From: Desulfovibrio sp.
GTDB lineage: Bacteria; Desulfobacterota; Desulfovibrionia; Desulfovibrionales; Desulfovibrionaceae
Length of the DNA: 49,215 nucleotides
NCBI GenBank assembly: GCA_017528345.1
Contig: JAFXOX010000010.1
Span: 1-49,215, forward strand
Direction of reading: 5' to 3'
Both the position numbers and the translations under genes were made by a program. Under the pieces are notes generated by a model. The model was not told where the DNA came from, did not search any database, and saw only the letters and a list, made by a program, of their open reading frames with translations. Shown piece after piece: positions 18,030 to 26,851 of this stretch; the first letter of the stretch is position 1, and the number at the start of each line of letters is the position of its first letter.

Positions 18030-18061
18030 AATAGGCTCCCGATATAAGAGTTGGATGGCAC

Positions 18062-19795
18062 TTAGGCCTTTTTGATACTTGCGTCAAAATATTTTCCCAC
18101 GCCGTATTCACCGCGCCGGAAAAAGAGTTTGGGATCAGGCCCGATAATCTGCATTTCGGGATTGGACTTCTGGACATCAAGGGCAATGTGCATTTCCTTG
18201 GTGCAGCCTGTGGAATAGGTGGCGTCCTTGCCGGACCAGGCCTGCGGCACCTTGCGGCCGAGCAGGGCAAAACTCTGTTCAATGTCTGCCGAGCTCTGAA
18301 AGCGCCAGACATCAATTTCTCCGCTGCGCTGCACGATCTCCCACATGTACATCAGATCATCGCCGTCCATGCCGGCAATGAAGTGCTCAGCCGGATTGAT
18401 GATCAGGACATTATCAAGCTTTTTGCGCAGATGCTCCACAAAGGTTGTGGCGAGCTCAATGGCCTGGCTGGTCTGGCCAGGCAGGCTCCCGATGATACAG
18501 CTGTAGAAGATGACAGCGCGTTTTTCCTTGTGGGCGTTGCGCATGGTCTGGATGATGAGACCTGCCTGTTCTTTGATGTCGCGCTCGCTGAACTTGTGGG
18601 AGGAAGCGGCCTGTTTGCGCAGGGTAATGTGGAAACCCTGTGTATCCTGCCAGAAACAGATAATATCGCGCGTGAACTCAAAGCTTGTTCCCAGCAGAAT
18701 ATCGCAGGCCCGCCAGCCGTGGCTGACAATGACATCGGCCTCTTTCCAGGCACGGGCAAAGGTGACGCTTACCCTGTAGAGATTGAGGCGTTCACGTGTG
18801 CCGTCACTGATAATGAGCAGATCATTGGCCTTGAGTTCCCGCAGCAGGGCATTTTTGGAAATACTCGCCTGATGGAGAATTTTGGCATTGCCAAGCTGCT
18901 TTTCTAAAAGAGCATCATTACTGAGATCTGCGAGCGTCGGCGCATAGAAATGAAAATCTTCTTTGACGGCGTAGATGACCTTGTGGCCCATACTGATGAG
19001 GGCCTGAATGCTCATCAGGTCAAAATAGGTGCTGCCATCGGCATCAGCAAGGTAGAGAATGATCTGCTTGGGTTTATCGCCTGCCGTAAAAAGAGACAAG
19101 ACTTCGCCTGCGGCAAGCTCAGCCTTGGTTAAGGTCTCGCGGAGAAGCTCCTTGTCCGGGGGATTATCCTCCCACTTGCGTGCCATGAGTGTCAGGCAAA
19201 AGAGACGGATGATCTCAAGGCCGTTTAAGTACTCACGAATGTGGGAGATGCGCTGATTTTGACAATCGCAGCTGACACTGTCCAAAACCTCCTGGAATTC
19301 TGGACTTTGCATCAGGGCGTGATGCTTGCGCACAGCCTGCCTGCGCTTTTCAATCCAGGGATCTTCCATGGGGCTGAAGCTTTGTTTGAGCACAAGGTCG
19401 GTCATGCGTTTGACCAGGCGCGAGGGCAGAAGGGTACGTTGTGCTGTGTATTGGCAGAAGCGCAGGCGGCAGAACTGAAAAATGCGACTGCGGGTGGCGT
19501 GGTCGGAAATGGATTCGCAGATCAGGCGGCAGATAATGCGCCAGGCGCGATTATACTGCTTCTGCAATTCGCCTTTGCGGTCTTTTTCACCCAAGAGGGC
19601 AAAGGTTGCGTCTGAGCAGGGCAGATAGACGCCTTGCTTTTCGCGCTGCACCATGAAGTCAAGCTGCTCCTGACTGGCTATGAGATGGGGATTCAGGGAA
19701 TAGGCCAGGTTATTGTCCATGAGCATGCTGTAGAGCCAGGCATCAAAGAGCGTGTCCTGACCCAGAGTGATATCTCTGGTGTGAAGAGGTTTCAT
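18062..19795 (-). CDS. Uncharacterised 577-aa protein with a DUF89/ARMT1-like C-terminal half
   Basis: 577 aa, no signal peptide. The N-terminal half (1-235) is helical and not recognised. From about residue 245, '[20 protein letters not shown]', '[11 protein letters not shown]', '[13 protein letters not shown]' and '[17 protein letters not shown]' follow the order of motifs in DUF89/ARMT1-like metal-dependent phosphatases, where the first segment is normally DNAGE-like. These remove damaged phosphometabolites. The last 170 residues may be a further domain. Its neighbours, nadK upstream and gatB downstream, fit a metabolite-repair idea but do not prove it. Confidence 0.65.
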   Translation of the reverse strand: MKPLHTRDITLGQDTLFDAWLYSMLMDNNLAYSLNPHLIASQEQLDFMVQREKQGVYLPCSDATFALLGEKDRKGELQKQYNRAWRIICRLICESISDHATRSRIFQFCRLRFCQYTAQRTLLPSRLVKRMTDLVLKQSFSPMEDPWIEKRRQAVRKHHALMQSPEFQEVLDSVSCDCQNQRISHIREYLNGLEIIRLFCLTLMARKWEDNPPDKELLRETLTKAELAAGEVLSLFTAGDKPKQIILYLADADGSTYFDLMSIQALISMGHKVIYAVKEDFHFYAPTLADLSNDALLEKQLGNAKILHQASISKNALLRELKANDLLIISDGTRERLNLYRVSVTFARAWKEADVIVSHGWRACDILLGTSFEFTRDIICFWQDTQGFHITLRKQAASSHKFSERDIKEQAGLIIQTMRNAHKEKRAVIFYSCIIGSLPGQTSQAIELATTFVEHLRKKLDNVLIINPAEHFIAGMDGDDLMYMWEIVQRSGEIDVWRFQSSADIEQSFALLGRKVPQAWSGKDATYSTGCTKEMHIALDVQKSNPEMQIIGPDPKLFFRRGEYGVGKYFDASIKKA

Positions 19796-19830
19796 GGCAG
19801 GACCTTTATTTGGAGAGAAGGCATTTACAT

Positions 19831-20721
19831 TTAGGGGATTGGGTCTTCCGAGGGGAGAAGATGCGCCTGCTGATGATAGGTGTGCTCAAGCACAAGACCT
19901 CGGGTTCGCAAGCGTTCAAAGAAGACCTCGTCATTGCCGAAAAGGAGCAGGGAATCGGGGAGCGCTGTGATGGTCACCTGATCTTCAGGCAAAAGGGCTC
20001 TGCCTTCCTGGCCGTCTACCGTGAGAAAGGCTTCAGTTGAGCCTTTTTCCATGTGCACCGTAAAGCGGACATGGGGGGGCAGAACCATGGGGGAAACGGA
20101 ACGCAGAAACGGACAGATGGGGGTGAAGACATAGGCTCGTGTTGTGGAAAAGAGAATGGGGCCGCCGGCCGAAGCCGTATAGCCGCTGCTGCCCATGGGG
20201 GAGGCGAAAATGATGCCGTCACAGCGCAAAAGCCCCATTTCTTCAGCATTGATGGCAATATTGACACAGACGAGCCTGGCCAGATCGCCGTGGCTGAGGA
20301 CCACATCGTTGATGGCACAACCATTGGCAATGACTGTGCCATGGCGGCTGATGCTCCAGTTGAGTGCCAGGCGCTTCTGCAGAGGAATGGTGCCGTTTAA
20401 GCAGGCGCAGAGCTTTTTTTCCCAGTCATCCGGCGAGGCAATGGTCAGAAAACCCACACGGCCAAATTTGATGCCGAGTATGGGGATGGCATGACCGCAG
20501 AGCTTGCGGCCCACACTGAGCATGGTGCCATCACCACCAAGAACAATGGCCAGATCCGGTACAGGCACGAAAACGTCTTCTGAGAGCTCGTTGGCCGCAC
20601 AGAGACGGCTTGTCAGGTGATGGGTTGTCAACCACAGCTGAATATCTCTGGCAAAGGAGTGGGCCGGAGCATGACCGGTCTTGGAGATCAGAAGGACGTG
20701 TTTGTAGGGGACGTTTTGCAT
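19831..20721 (-). CDS. nadK: NAD kinase
   Basis: 296 aa. The family signature GGDGTML is at about residues 62-68, and the second region 'DGIIFASPMGSSGYTASAGG' (about 168-187) is the nucleotide site. It makes NADP+ from NAD+ in the cytoplasm. It is divergent from gmhA, and the promoter of gmhA overlaps its first codons. The start has no strong ribosome binding site. Confidence 0.95.
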   Translation of the reverse strand: MQNVPYKHVLLISKTGHAPAHSFARDIQLWLTTHHLTSRLCAANELSEDVFVPVPDLAIVLGGDGTMLSVGRKLCGHAIPILGIKFGRVGFLTIASPDDWEKKLCACLNGTIPLQKRLALNWSISRHGTVIANGCAINDVVLSHGDLARLVCVNIAINAEEMGLLRCDGIIFASPMGSSGYTASAGGPILFSTTRAYVFTPICPFLRSVSPMVLPPHVRFTVHMEKGSTEAFLTVDGQEGRALLPEDQVTITALPDSLLLFGNDEVFFERLRTRGLVLEHTYHQQAHLLPSEDPIP

Positions 20722-20744
20722 ACGGAAGACTTTTACGGTATATT
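20716..20744 (+). promoter_or_regulatory. Sigma-70-type promoter for gmhA
   Basis: TTGCAT (20716-20721), a 17-bp spacer, then TATATT (20739-20744). It lies about 115 bp upstream of the gmhA start in the gap between divergent nadK and gmhA. Confidence 0.6.
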
Positions 20745-20858
20745 AGCTTCGCTCGCAAGTCATCTGCGAGTTTCGGGGGCAACAGGGCCCCTGCCTTTTT
20801 TTTTGCCGAGGATTGTCTTGAGAGACGCAAGGTGCGCCGAAGCCTGAGAGGTGAGTCC

Positions 20859-21461
20859 ATGGATGCCAAAGCGTGTGAGCGCATACTCAATCATGCCCGG
20901 GAAGGCGCCGAACTGCGCAGCCGATTTTTTGCCGAGGCTTCCCCTCTGCTTGCGCAGGCAGCGCTGGAAAGTGCACGGGCTCTTGTCAATGGGGGAAAGA
21001 TTCTGCTTTGCGGCAATGGTGGAAGCGCCGCCGACGCCCAGCATATTGCCGGTGAATTCGTCAACCGCTTCCTTATTGATCGCGGTGCCTTGCCTGCCAT
21101 TGCGCTGACAACGGACACCTCTGTGCTCACAGCCATTGGCAATGACAGTTCCTTTAGCCAGATTTTTGCCCGACAGGTCGAGGCCCTGGGACAGAAAGGC
21201 GATGTGCTTTTCGCCATTTCCACCTCAGGCAATAGTGAAAATATTCTAGAGGCATTGGCCTGGGCCAGAAGAAAGGGCCTTCTGACTATCTGCCTGACAG
21301 GCGAAGGCGGTGGCAGGGCTGCGGTCCTGGCGGATATGCTTCTGGCTGTGCCCTCACACAAGACACCGCTCATTCAGGAAGTGCATTTAGCCTGCGAACA
21401 TCTTTACTGTGAGCTTGTGGATTACTATCTTTTTGAAAATGTGGCAGCTTTGAGCGTCTAG
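20859..21461 (+). CDS. gmhA: Sedoheptulose-7-phosphate isomerase (GmhA/DiaA family)
   Basis: 200 aa from the ATG at 20859, with GAGGTG just upstream. A SIS-domain protein: 'LLCGNGGSAADAQHIAGEFV' (about residues 47-66) and 'FAISTSGNSENIL' (about 114-126) are the GmhA/DiaA signatures. GmhA makes D-glycero-D-manno-heptose 7-phosphate for lipopolysaccharide core. DiaA, its replication-initiation paralogue, cannot be fully excluded, but the length and the absence of dnaA context favour GmhA. Confidence 0.88.
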   Translation: MDAKACERILNHAREGAELRSRFFAEASPLLAQAALESARALVNGGKILLCGNGGSAADAQHIAGEFVNRFLIDRGALPAIALTTDTSVLTAIGNDSSFSQIFARQVEALGQKGDVLFAISTSGNSENILEALAWARRKGLLTICLTGEGGGRAAVLADMLLAVPSHKTPLIQEVHLACEHLYCELVDYYLFENVAALSV

Positions 21462-21695
21462 AATGGGACACGCGTCAAAGTCGCGTGGAACTTCTCTGCT
21501 TTGAAAGCGTGTTTGTGTGTCCGAGCATCTCTGCTCGTGACGGAGCGTACGTTTTCTCTCAAGATTTTTTGTTCGGAAGTTTTTGCAGGCGTAGCTGCCA
21601 ACGAAGGCTGTGCGACGTTTGCCTGAGAGATGGCGCTCTTTGAAAGAATTCGCCTTTTTACCCTGAGCCTTGGGCTCTTTTGCAAGGAGGATGGC

Positions 21696-21929
21696 ATGCC
21701 TATTTATGAGTATGGCTGCCGCAAATGCGGACGTGAATTTGAGGAACTTGTCTTTTCCGAGGCAAATCCCAAATGCCCTGACTGTGGTTCCGATGATGTG
21801 GAAAAACTGATGAGCAAATGCTGCCATACAGGTGGAAGCTGCGAGAGTTACGGCGCAGAAAGCTCTGGCGGCGGCGGTTGCGGCTGCGCGGGCTGCTCCG
21901 GTGGTAACTGCGCAAGCTGCGGGCATTAG
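21696..21929 (+). CDS. FmdB-family zinc-ribbon protein
   Basis: 77 aa from the ATG at 21696, preceded by AAGGAGG. 'MPIYEYGCRKCGREFEE' and 'CPDCGSDDVEKLMSK' are the paired CxxC knuckles of the FmdB regulatory family. The tail (from about residue 45) is rich in Gly and Cys, with repeated CG/GC units, and may bind metal. hemC starts 2 bp after its stop, so the two are probably co-translated. Function is unknown. The preceding 234 bp (21462-21695) hold no recognisable element. Confidence 0.88.
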   Translation: MPIYEYGCRKCGREFEELVFSEANPKCPDCGSDDVEKLMSKCCHTGGSCESYGAESSGGGGCGCAGCSGGNCASCGH

Positions 21930-21931
21930 TC

Positions 21932-22873
21932 GTGCGCAAGCATCTTGTTATTGCCACACGGGGAAGCCAGCTCGCTCTCTGGCAGGCCAAATATGTCCAG
22001 AGCGCTTTGTGCAAGCTTCATCCGGATCTGAGCATTGAGCTTGCTGTGATCAAAACGCGTGGTGACATCATTTTGGATGTGCCACTGGCCAAAGTTGGCG
22101 GCAAGGGGCTTTTTGTCAAGGAGATCGAGGATGCTCTGCTTGGCGGGCGGGCTGATCTTGCCGTACACAGTATTAAAGATGTGCCCATGTTTTTGCCGGA
22201 AGGGCTGCTCTTAGGCTGTGTGCCCAAGCGTGAGGATCCGAGAGATGCCCTGCTTTCCCTCCACTATGACAGTCTTGAGGCCTTGCCTAAAGGTGCGCGC
22301 ATCGGCACAAGCAGTCTGCGCAGACAGGCGCAGCTGCTCAATCAAAGACCGGATCTTGTCATTGCCAATCTCAGAGGTAATGTGGATACGCGCCTGCGCA
22401 AGCTGACAGAAGGGGCCTATGATGCCATCCTTCTCGCCTCGGCAGGATTGACACGCCTGGGGCTAACAGCACCCAAACGCTGTGATCTTCAGGTGGAGCA
22501 TTTTCTGCCGGCTGTGGGGCAGGGGGCGCTCGGCATTGAATGCCGTGAAGATGATTACGATGTGCTCTGCCTTCTGGCAGAACTGGAAGATGGCACAACG
22601 CGCGTCTGCGTGGAAGCTGAGCGCGGCTTTCTGGCAGAGCTTGACGGCGGCTGTCAGGTGCCCATTGCCGGCCATGCCACACTTCTTGCTGATGAGCGTC
22701 TTGAAATCAAGGGGCTGGTTGGCGAAGTGGACGGCAGTCGTCTGCTTTCAGCCACACGCGTGGGTGAGAAAAGTGAAGCGGAAGCCCTGGGCAGGGCACT
22801 GGCTCGCGAACTTCTGGACATGGGGGCGCGGGCGATTTTGCAAAAACTTTATGAGCAATCGGAAGAGAAGTAA
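21932..22873 (+). CDS. hemC: Porphobilinogen deaminase (hydroxymethylbilane synthase)
   Basis: 313 aa with a GTG start 2 bp after the FmdB stop. 'IATRGSQLALWQA' at the N-terminus, 'VHSIKDVP' and 'LDGGCQVPIAGHA', which carries the dipyrromethane-binding cysteine, identify it. It polymerises four porphobilinogens to the tetrapyrrole precursor used for siroheme, cobalamin and alternative heme synthesis. It is followed by the Lon-like gene after 6 bp. Confidence 0.96.
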   Translation: MRKHLVIATRGSQLALWQAKYVQSALCKLHPDLSIELAVIKTRGDIILDVPLAKVGGKGLFVKEIEDALLGGRADLAVHSIKDVPMFLPEGLLLGCVPKREDPRDALLSLHYDSLEALPKGARIGTSSLRRQAQLLNQRPDLVIANLRGNVDTRLRKLTEGAYDAILLASAGLTRLGLTAPKRCDLQVEHFLPAVGQGALGIECREDDYDVLCLLAELEDGTTRVCVEAERGFLAELDGGCQVPIAGHATLLADERLEIKGLVGEVDGSRLLSATRVGEKSEAEALGRALARELLDMGARAILQKLYEQSEEK

Positions 22874-22879
22874 GCGCAT

Positions 22880-25324
22880 ATGGCAAAAGTAGAAGCTCTG
22901 GCCACGGCACGTCTGCACGCAAAATGTGATCCTGCGCGTATTCCCTGGGAAGACAGCACGCAGATTCCGCTTTCCAAAGGCCAGATGGGCCGTCAGACGA
23001 ACTTTCAGCCTCGGGCCATGCAGGCCCTTGATCTTGCGCTCAAGATCAAAGCAAGTGGCTACAATGTCTATGTCTCAGGCGACGCGGGCCTTGGCCGAAC
23101 CCATACGGTGCTCTCCTATCTTGCACCCTTGGCCAAAAAAGCCAGAACCCCCGATGACATCATCTATGTCTATAATTTTGCCAATCCCGATGAGCCCAGA
23201 TTCTTTGCCCTTCCGCCAGGCTGCGGCAGCAAGGTCAAAACCCTTTTCAAGGAGGCCATGACCCAGGTCAGCAAAAAGCTTTCTGACCGTTTTGACGATT
23301 CACGCTACATGAAAAAGCATGCGACCTTGCTCAGTCGTTTTCAGAAGGACAAGGTCGGTCTCCTGCACAAGATGAACGATCTTGCCGAAACCAAGGGTTT
23401 TCATCTGGAAATGGATGACAATGGCGGCCTGACCTTGTCCCCCATGGCCGATGGCAAACGCTTGAGCGACGAAGATTTTGAAAAGCTCGATAGCGCCGTG
23501 CGCAAGGATCTTAAGCGTAAAGGGGATAGCCTCGTGCATTCCATGGCTGGCATGATGCGGGAGCTTGCCCGTGCCGAGGAGTCCTTTCACGCCGATGAGA
23601 AAGATCTTGACCGTCTGACGCTTTCCGCAGTGCTTGATGATTGTCTTGCCCCCACCATTAAGAAAATCCTGAAGCTTTGCCGGGCCGCGGAAGATGACGA
23701 GCTCACAGCCTATTTTACGGCCATGCGTGAGGACATGCTCAAAAATCTCGAAGCCTTCATCCCGCATGAGCCACAGCAGCCACTGGACCCCCGCAGTCAG
23801 CCTTCGGAAGATATCCTCACTCACTATGAGATCAATCTCTTTGTGGACAATAAAGCCGGTCAGGGTGCTCCGGTCATTGTTGAGGAACATCCGACGGCCG
23901 CAAGGCTTCTGGGCTGCGTTGAGCGTGAGGCGGAAATGGGGGCCCTGGTCACCAATTTCACCCTGATCCGCGCAGGCAGCCTTCACAAGGCCAATGGCGG
24001 CTATCTCATTTTGCGGGTGGAGGATCTTTTACAGTATCCCAATGCTTGGGAGGGACTTTTGCGATCCCTGCGCAGCAATGCGCTGCGCATTGAAGATACC
24101 GATGATGTGGGCGATTCGACCATTCGTACCAAGAGTATCACCCCAGAGGCGCTTCCCCTTGATCTCAAGGTTATTTTGATCGGCAGTGAGGATTACTATC
24201 AGACCCTTTTGGACAATGACGAGCGTTTTTCCAAGCTCTTCCGCATCAAAGCGCATATGGCAGTGGAGGTGGAGCGCACAGCTGACAATATCAGGCGCTA
24301 TCTCGTGCAGATTGCCGGCATTATCCGCGAAGACGGGCTTTTGCCCTTTGACCGCTCGGCCCTTGCCTGGCTTGTGGACCACGGCTGCCATTTAAGTGAA
24401 GATCAGCGCAGGCTTTCGCTGCAGTTTCCGCTTTTGCGCGAGATGATGATCGAGGCCTGTGCTACGGCTGATACGGTGAAAAAAACAAGGGTAGACAGCG
24501 AAATTCTGGAATCGGCCTATGCGGCACGCACCTATCGTGTCAATCTCGTGGAAGAGGTTTTCATGGAGGAATATGACCGCGACCTCATCAAGGTCTCAAC
24601 GCGCGGTCAGGCCATCGGGCAGGTCAACGGCCTGTCCGTGACAAGCTACGGGGATTTTGAATTTGGTCTGCCTCACAGAATTTCCTGCACAGTGGGGGTC
24701 GGTCAGGAGGGAATCATTGACCTGGAGCGTGAGGCTGAGCTTGGCGGGCCTATCCACACCAAGGCCATGATGATTTTGAAGAGCTTTTTGATTGAGCATT
24801 TTGCTCGCAAAAAGCCGCTTGTGCTTTCAGGCTCACTCTATTTTGAGCAGAGCTATGCAGGCATTGAGGGAGATTCTGCCTCAGGTGCCGAGCTTGTGGC
24901 CTTGCTTTCCGCTTTGGGAGAAGTGCCTGTGCGCCTTGATCTGGCCTTTACCGGCGCAGTCAGTCACAAAGGGGAAATTTTGCCTGTGGGTGGCGTGACG
25001 CGTAAGATCGAGGGCTTTTTCAAGGTCTGTTCACATCATGGCGGGCTTTCGGGCAGTCAGGGTGTGATTATTCCCAGAGACAATGTGGATCACCTGATGC
25101 TTTCGCCTGATGTGCTTGAAGCTGTGGAGCAAAAGCGCTTCTTTATTTATCCTGTGCGCAGCATTGAGGAGGCGCTTTTCTTGCTGACAGGCCTCTCTTG
25201 CGGGTATGCCCGCAAAAACGGAAGCTATACCCAGGGCAGTCTCTACGACCTTGTGGACAAACGGCTTCAGCGTCTTGGAGAATATGCGCAAAACGCCTTC
25301 AGACGAAGCAGCTCCCGAAAATAG
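22880..25324 (+). CDS. LonB-like ATP-dependent protease (AAA_32 + Lon proteolytic domain)
   Basis: 814 aa. The N-terminal AAA part has a P-loop-like 'SGDAGLGRTHT' (about residues 65-75) in which the usual Lys is Arg, as in the AAA_32/LonP-related family. The region 150-300 is a coiled insertion. The Lon proteolytic domain (about 590-790) has the catalytic Ser in 'EGDSASGAEL' and the Lys in 'GGVTRKIEGFF'. It is a soluble, probably stress-related protease, distinct from canonical Lon. The gene ends before a strong terminator. Confidence 0.9.
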   Translation: MAKVEALATARLHAKCDPARIPWEDSTQIPLSKGQMGRQTNFQPRAMQALDLALKIKASGYNVYVSGDAGLGRTHTVLSYLAPLAKKARTPDDIIYVYNFANPDEPRFFALPPGCGSKVKTLFKEAMTQVSKKLSDRFDDSRYMKKHATLLSRFQKDKVGLLHKMNDLAETKGFHLEMDDNGGLTLSPMADGKRLSDEDFEKLDSAVRKDLKRKGDSLVHSMAGMMRELARAEESFHADEKDLDRLTLSAVLDDCLAPTIKKILKLCRAAEDDELTAYFTAMREDMLKNLEAFIPHEPQQPLDPRSQPSEDILTHYEINLFVDNKAGQGAPVIVEEHPTAARLLGCVEREAEMGALVTNFTLIRAGSLHKANGGYLILRVEDLLQYPNAWEGLLRSLRSNALRIEDTDDVGDSTIRTKSITPEALPLDLKVILIGSEDYYQTLLDNDERFSKLFRIKAHMAVEVERTADNIRRYLVQIAGIIREDGLLPFDRSALAWLVDHGCHLSEDQRRLSLQFPLLREMMIEACATADTVKKTRVDSEILESAYAARTYRVNLVEEVFMEEYDRDLIKVSTRGQAIGQVNGLSVTSYGDFEFGLPHRISCTVGVGQEGIIDLEREAELGGPIHTKAMMILKSFLIEHFARKKPLVLSGSLYFEQSYAGIEGDSASGAELVALLSALGEVPVRLDLAFTGAVSHKGEILPVGGVTRKIEGFFKVCSHHGGLSGSQGVIIPRDNVDHLMLSPDVLEAVEQKRFFIYPVRSIEEALFLLTGLSCGYARKNGSYTQGSLYDLVDKRLQRLGEYAQNAFRRSSSRK

Positions 25325-25395
25325 AGGCTGCCTCTAAGGTCCAAAGTACGCAAAAACGCTAGCGTAGACGCAGGCATCGTGTTTTGTCACTCATC

Positions 25396-25452
25396 CCGCA
25401 AGAAGTCTCCCGCCTTTTTAGGCTGTGAGATGACTTGCGGTTTTTTTTTTTT
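25396..25452 (+). terminator. Strong intrinsic terminator after the Lon-like gene
   Basis: CCGCAAG (25396-25402) pairs with CTTGCGG (25434-25440), with inner pairings GTCTC/GAGAT and GCC/GGC, followed directly by a run of 12 T. Confidence 0.92.
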
Positions 25453-25465
25453 GAGGCTTCGGTGA

Positions 25466-25651
25466 GCCATAAGCAAGACACCAACAGGAAAAGACTACGT
25501 CAGTATTTTGGTGGAGTATGAAAACCAAATACTTCCCATAATACCCAAAAAATTTCTTGGGCTGGATTTTGCTATGACGATTCCGCAAAAATATCCCCGA
25601 TTCCTCCTGGCACTCACTCAGTACAGAGGCCAATGCTATTTGTTTGCGTAA
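25466..25651 (+). pseudogene. Fragment of an IS200/IS605-type TnpB, middle region
   Basis: In one plus-strand frame the sequence reads ISKTPTGKDYVSILVEYENQ and then IPKKFLGLDFAM and QKYPRFL. This is the order of the conserved TnpB segment in which 'GLDF' carries the first RuvC aspartate. The normal sequence after 'GLDFAM' is shortened, and the frame closes with TAA at 25649-25651. There is no start codon. It is a dead remnant on the same strand as the C-terminal TnpB piece about 1 kb downstream. Confidence 0.72.
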
Positions 25652-26044
25652 AAAGTTGGCAGCCTTTTCAGAGCGCCCCCCCTTGTTCGTATTTTGAACA
25701 TAGCGGTACGATTGATGGCGCCCTGTGGGTAAGCTTATGCGAACCATGCTCTTTGCCTTTGCAGAGCTTGAATGGGATCTGATAGTCGAGCGTGTCCAGG
25801 AGGGCAGTCGCATAGCCAAGAGTCACCCAGGCTTCCGAGAGGGCGGTCTCCAAAGTATACGGAGGCACAGCTTGATCACTGTCTTTGCTTGAAAATCATC
25901 GCTTTGCTTACGTGACAAAGCGTACAGGCATCAGCATGAGTATGCTTCAAAGGGAATCGAGAAAGCCGCGCAACAAAACCACAACGTAAGCCCTTGACAA
26001 AATCTCTTTATATACATACAGTGTACATATTATAAGGGTTAGCA
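25652..26044. other. Region between the TnpB fragment and brnT, no confident gene
   Basis: A short minus-strand frame (25668-25868) reads 'SEAWVTLGYATALLDTLDYQ', which looks protein-like, and a second minus frame (25418-25819) overlaps it. I recognise neither, and they lie across the decayed element. The end of this stretch, TTGACA (25994-25999) with TACATA further on near 26014-26024, is a plausible promoter for brnTA. Confidence 0.35.
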
Positions 26045-26333
26045 ATGATAAATTTTGAATTTGAATGGGATATTAACAAAGAAAATATTAATAAAGTCAA
26101 ACACGGTATAAACTTTGAAGAAGCCAAGACAGTTTTTGACGACCTTGATGCATTGTGTATTCACGATCCAGATAGTCTTGAAGAAGATAAGTTTTTAATT
26201 TTAGGATTAAGCTGTATGTTACGACTTAATAGTATGTCACTGTTATAGAAAATCTGATACTGTAATTAGAATAATATCATCTAGAAAAGCAACAAAAAAT
26301 GAAATAAAGATATATAATGATAGGAGATTATAA
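26045..26333 (+). pseudogene. brnT: BrnT-family toxin, frameshifted
   Basis: The first frame gives FEFEWDINKENINKVKHGIN and 'FEEAKTVFDDLDAL', the start of a BrnT ribonuclease toxin, but it stops early at 26248. The missing C-terminus is in another frame just downstream: 'CYRKSDTVIRIISSRKATKN', ending at TAA 26331-26333. The two join if about two bases are restored near 26224-26228 (for example in the CGACTTAAT context). So the toxin is broken, unless this is a sequencing error. The codon use is much more AT-rich than flanking genes, a sign of transfer. Confidence 0.82.
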
Positions 26334-26334
26334 T

Positions 26335-26544
26335 ATGCGAGATGGATATGATTTTTCTCATGCAGAAAAGAATCCATATGTAAAAGGCGAAAAAATTCCA
26401 ATTACTATTCGTCTAGATTCTAAAGTTGTAAATTACTTTAAGTTGCTGTCAAAAGAAGTAAATATGCCATATCAGACAATAATAAACGCCTATTTGACGG
26501 ACTGCGCTATTAAAGAGAGAAAACTTACATTGCATTGGGACTAA
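26335..26544 (+). CDS. brnA: BrnA-family antitoxin
   Basis: 69 aa from the ATG at 26335, with AGGAG upstream inside brnT. 'PITIRLDSKVVNYFKLL' and 'PYQTIINAYLTDC' match the ribbon-helix-helix part of BrnA, which neutralises BrnT and represses the operon. It starts 1 bp after the brnT reading frame ends. It looks intact although its toxin partner is frameshifted. AT-rich like brnT. Confidence 0.82.
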   Translation: MRDGYDFSHAEKNPYVKGEKIPITIRLDSKVVNYFKLLSKEVNMPYQTIINAYLTDCAIKERKLTLHWD

Positions 26545-26611
26545 ATAAGAATTTTTATTGTATGATAGATAGTATAATCAAACTTACCAGAACAGATTTG
26601 TTTCAAAAAGT

Positions 26612-26797
26612 ATGGAAAGAATACAGGCACATTTCCATCGTGTCAGTTGTGGTCATGTGGATAATGCCGACGTCAATGCCGCCAAAAACATTCTGGCGGC
26701 AGGGCATGCCGTGTCAGCCTATGGAGCTAAAAGGACTCGAGCGTCCGCGTTGAAGCAGGAACCACCTGGGGAACTCGGTAGAAATACCGTATTTTAG
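26612..26797 (+). pseudogene. C-terminal fragment of TnpB
   Basis: The frame reads VSCGHVDNADVNAAKNILAA then GHAVSAYG and 'ALKQEPPGEL', the C-terminal zinc-finger and RuvC-III end of IS605-type TnpB, where NAAKN and the preceding HADxN-type aspartate are conserved. The first cysteine pair is lost (RVSC instead of CVxC). It is the 3' end of the same decayed element as the fragment at 25466-25651. Confidence 0.85.
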
Positions 26798-26835
26798 CAG
26801 GAATCCCCTCCCGTAAGGCGAGGGGAGGATGTCAA
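26776..26835 (+). mobile_element. Right end of the IS605-type element, likely omega-RNA 3' region
   Basis: Two hairpins follow tnpB: CGGTA-GAAA-TACCG (26776-26789) with a GNRA-type loop, and CCCCTC/GAGGGG (26805-26810 with 26820-26825). The end GGATGTCAA at about 26827-26835 is the usual terminus of such elements. In active elements this segment is the scaffold of the TnpB guide RNA, and the adjacent outside sequence is the guide. Here that would be the bases from 26836, running into the start of the next gene. Confidence 0.7.
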
Positions 26836-26851
26836 GAGAGTACAGCAAAGT

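Noticed and set aside
22880..25324. Inactive ATPase because of the Arg in the P-loop of the Lon-like protein
   Set aside because: GxxGxGRT is usual for this AAA_32/Lon subfamily as far as I know, so it is not a defect.
25418..25868. Minus-strand genes over the decayed TnpB region
   Set aside because: Two overlapping frames without good starts and without recognisable families. They lie across the plus-strand TnpB fragment and the T-run of a terminator.
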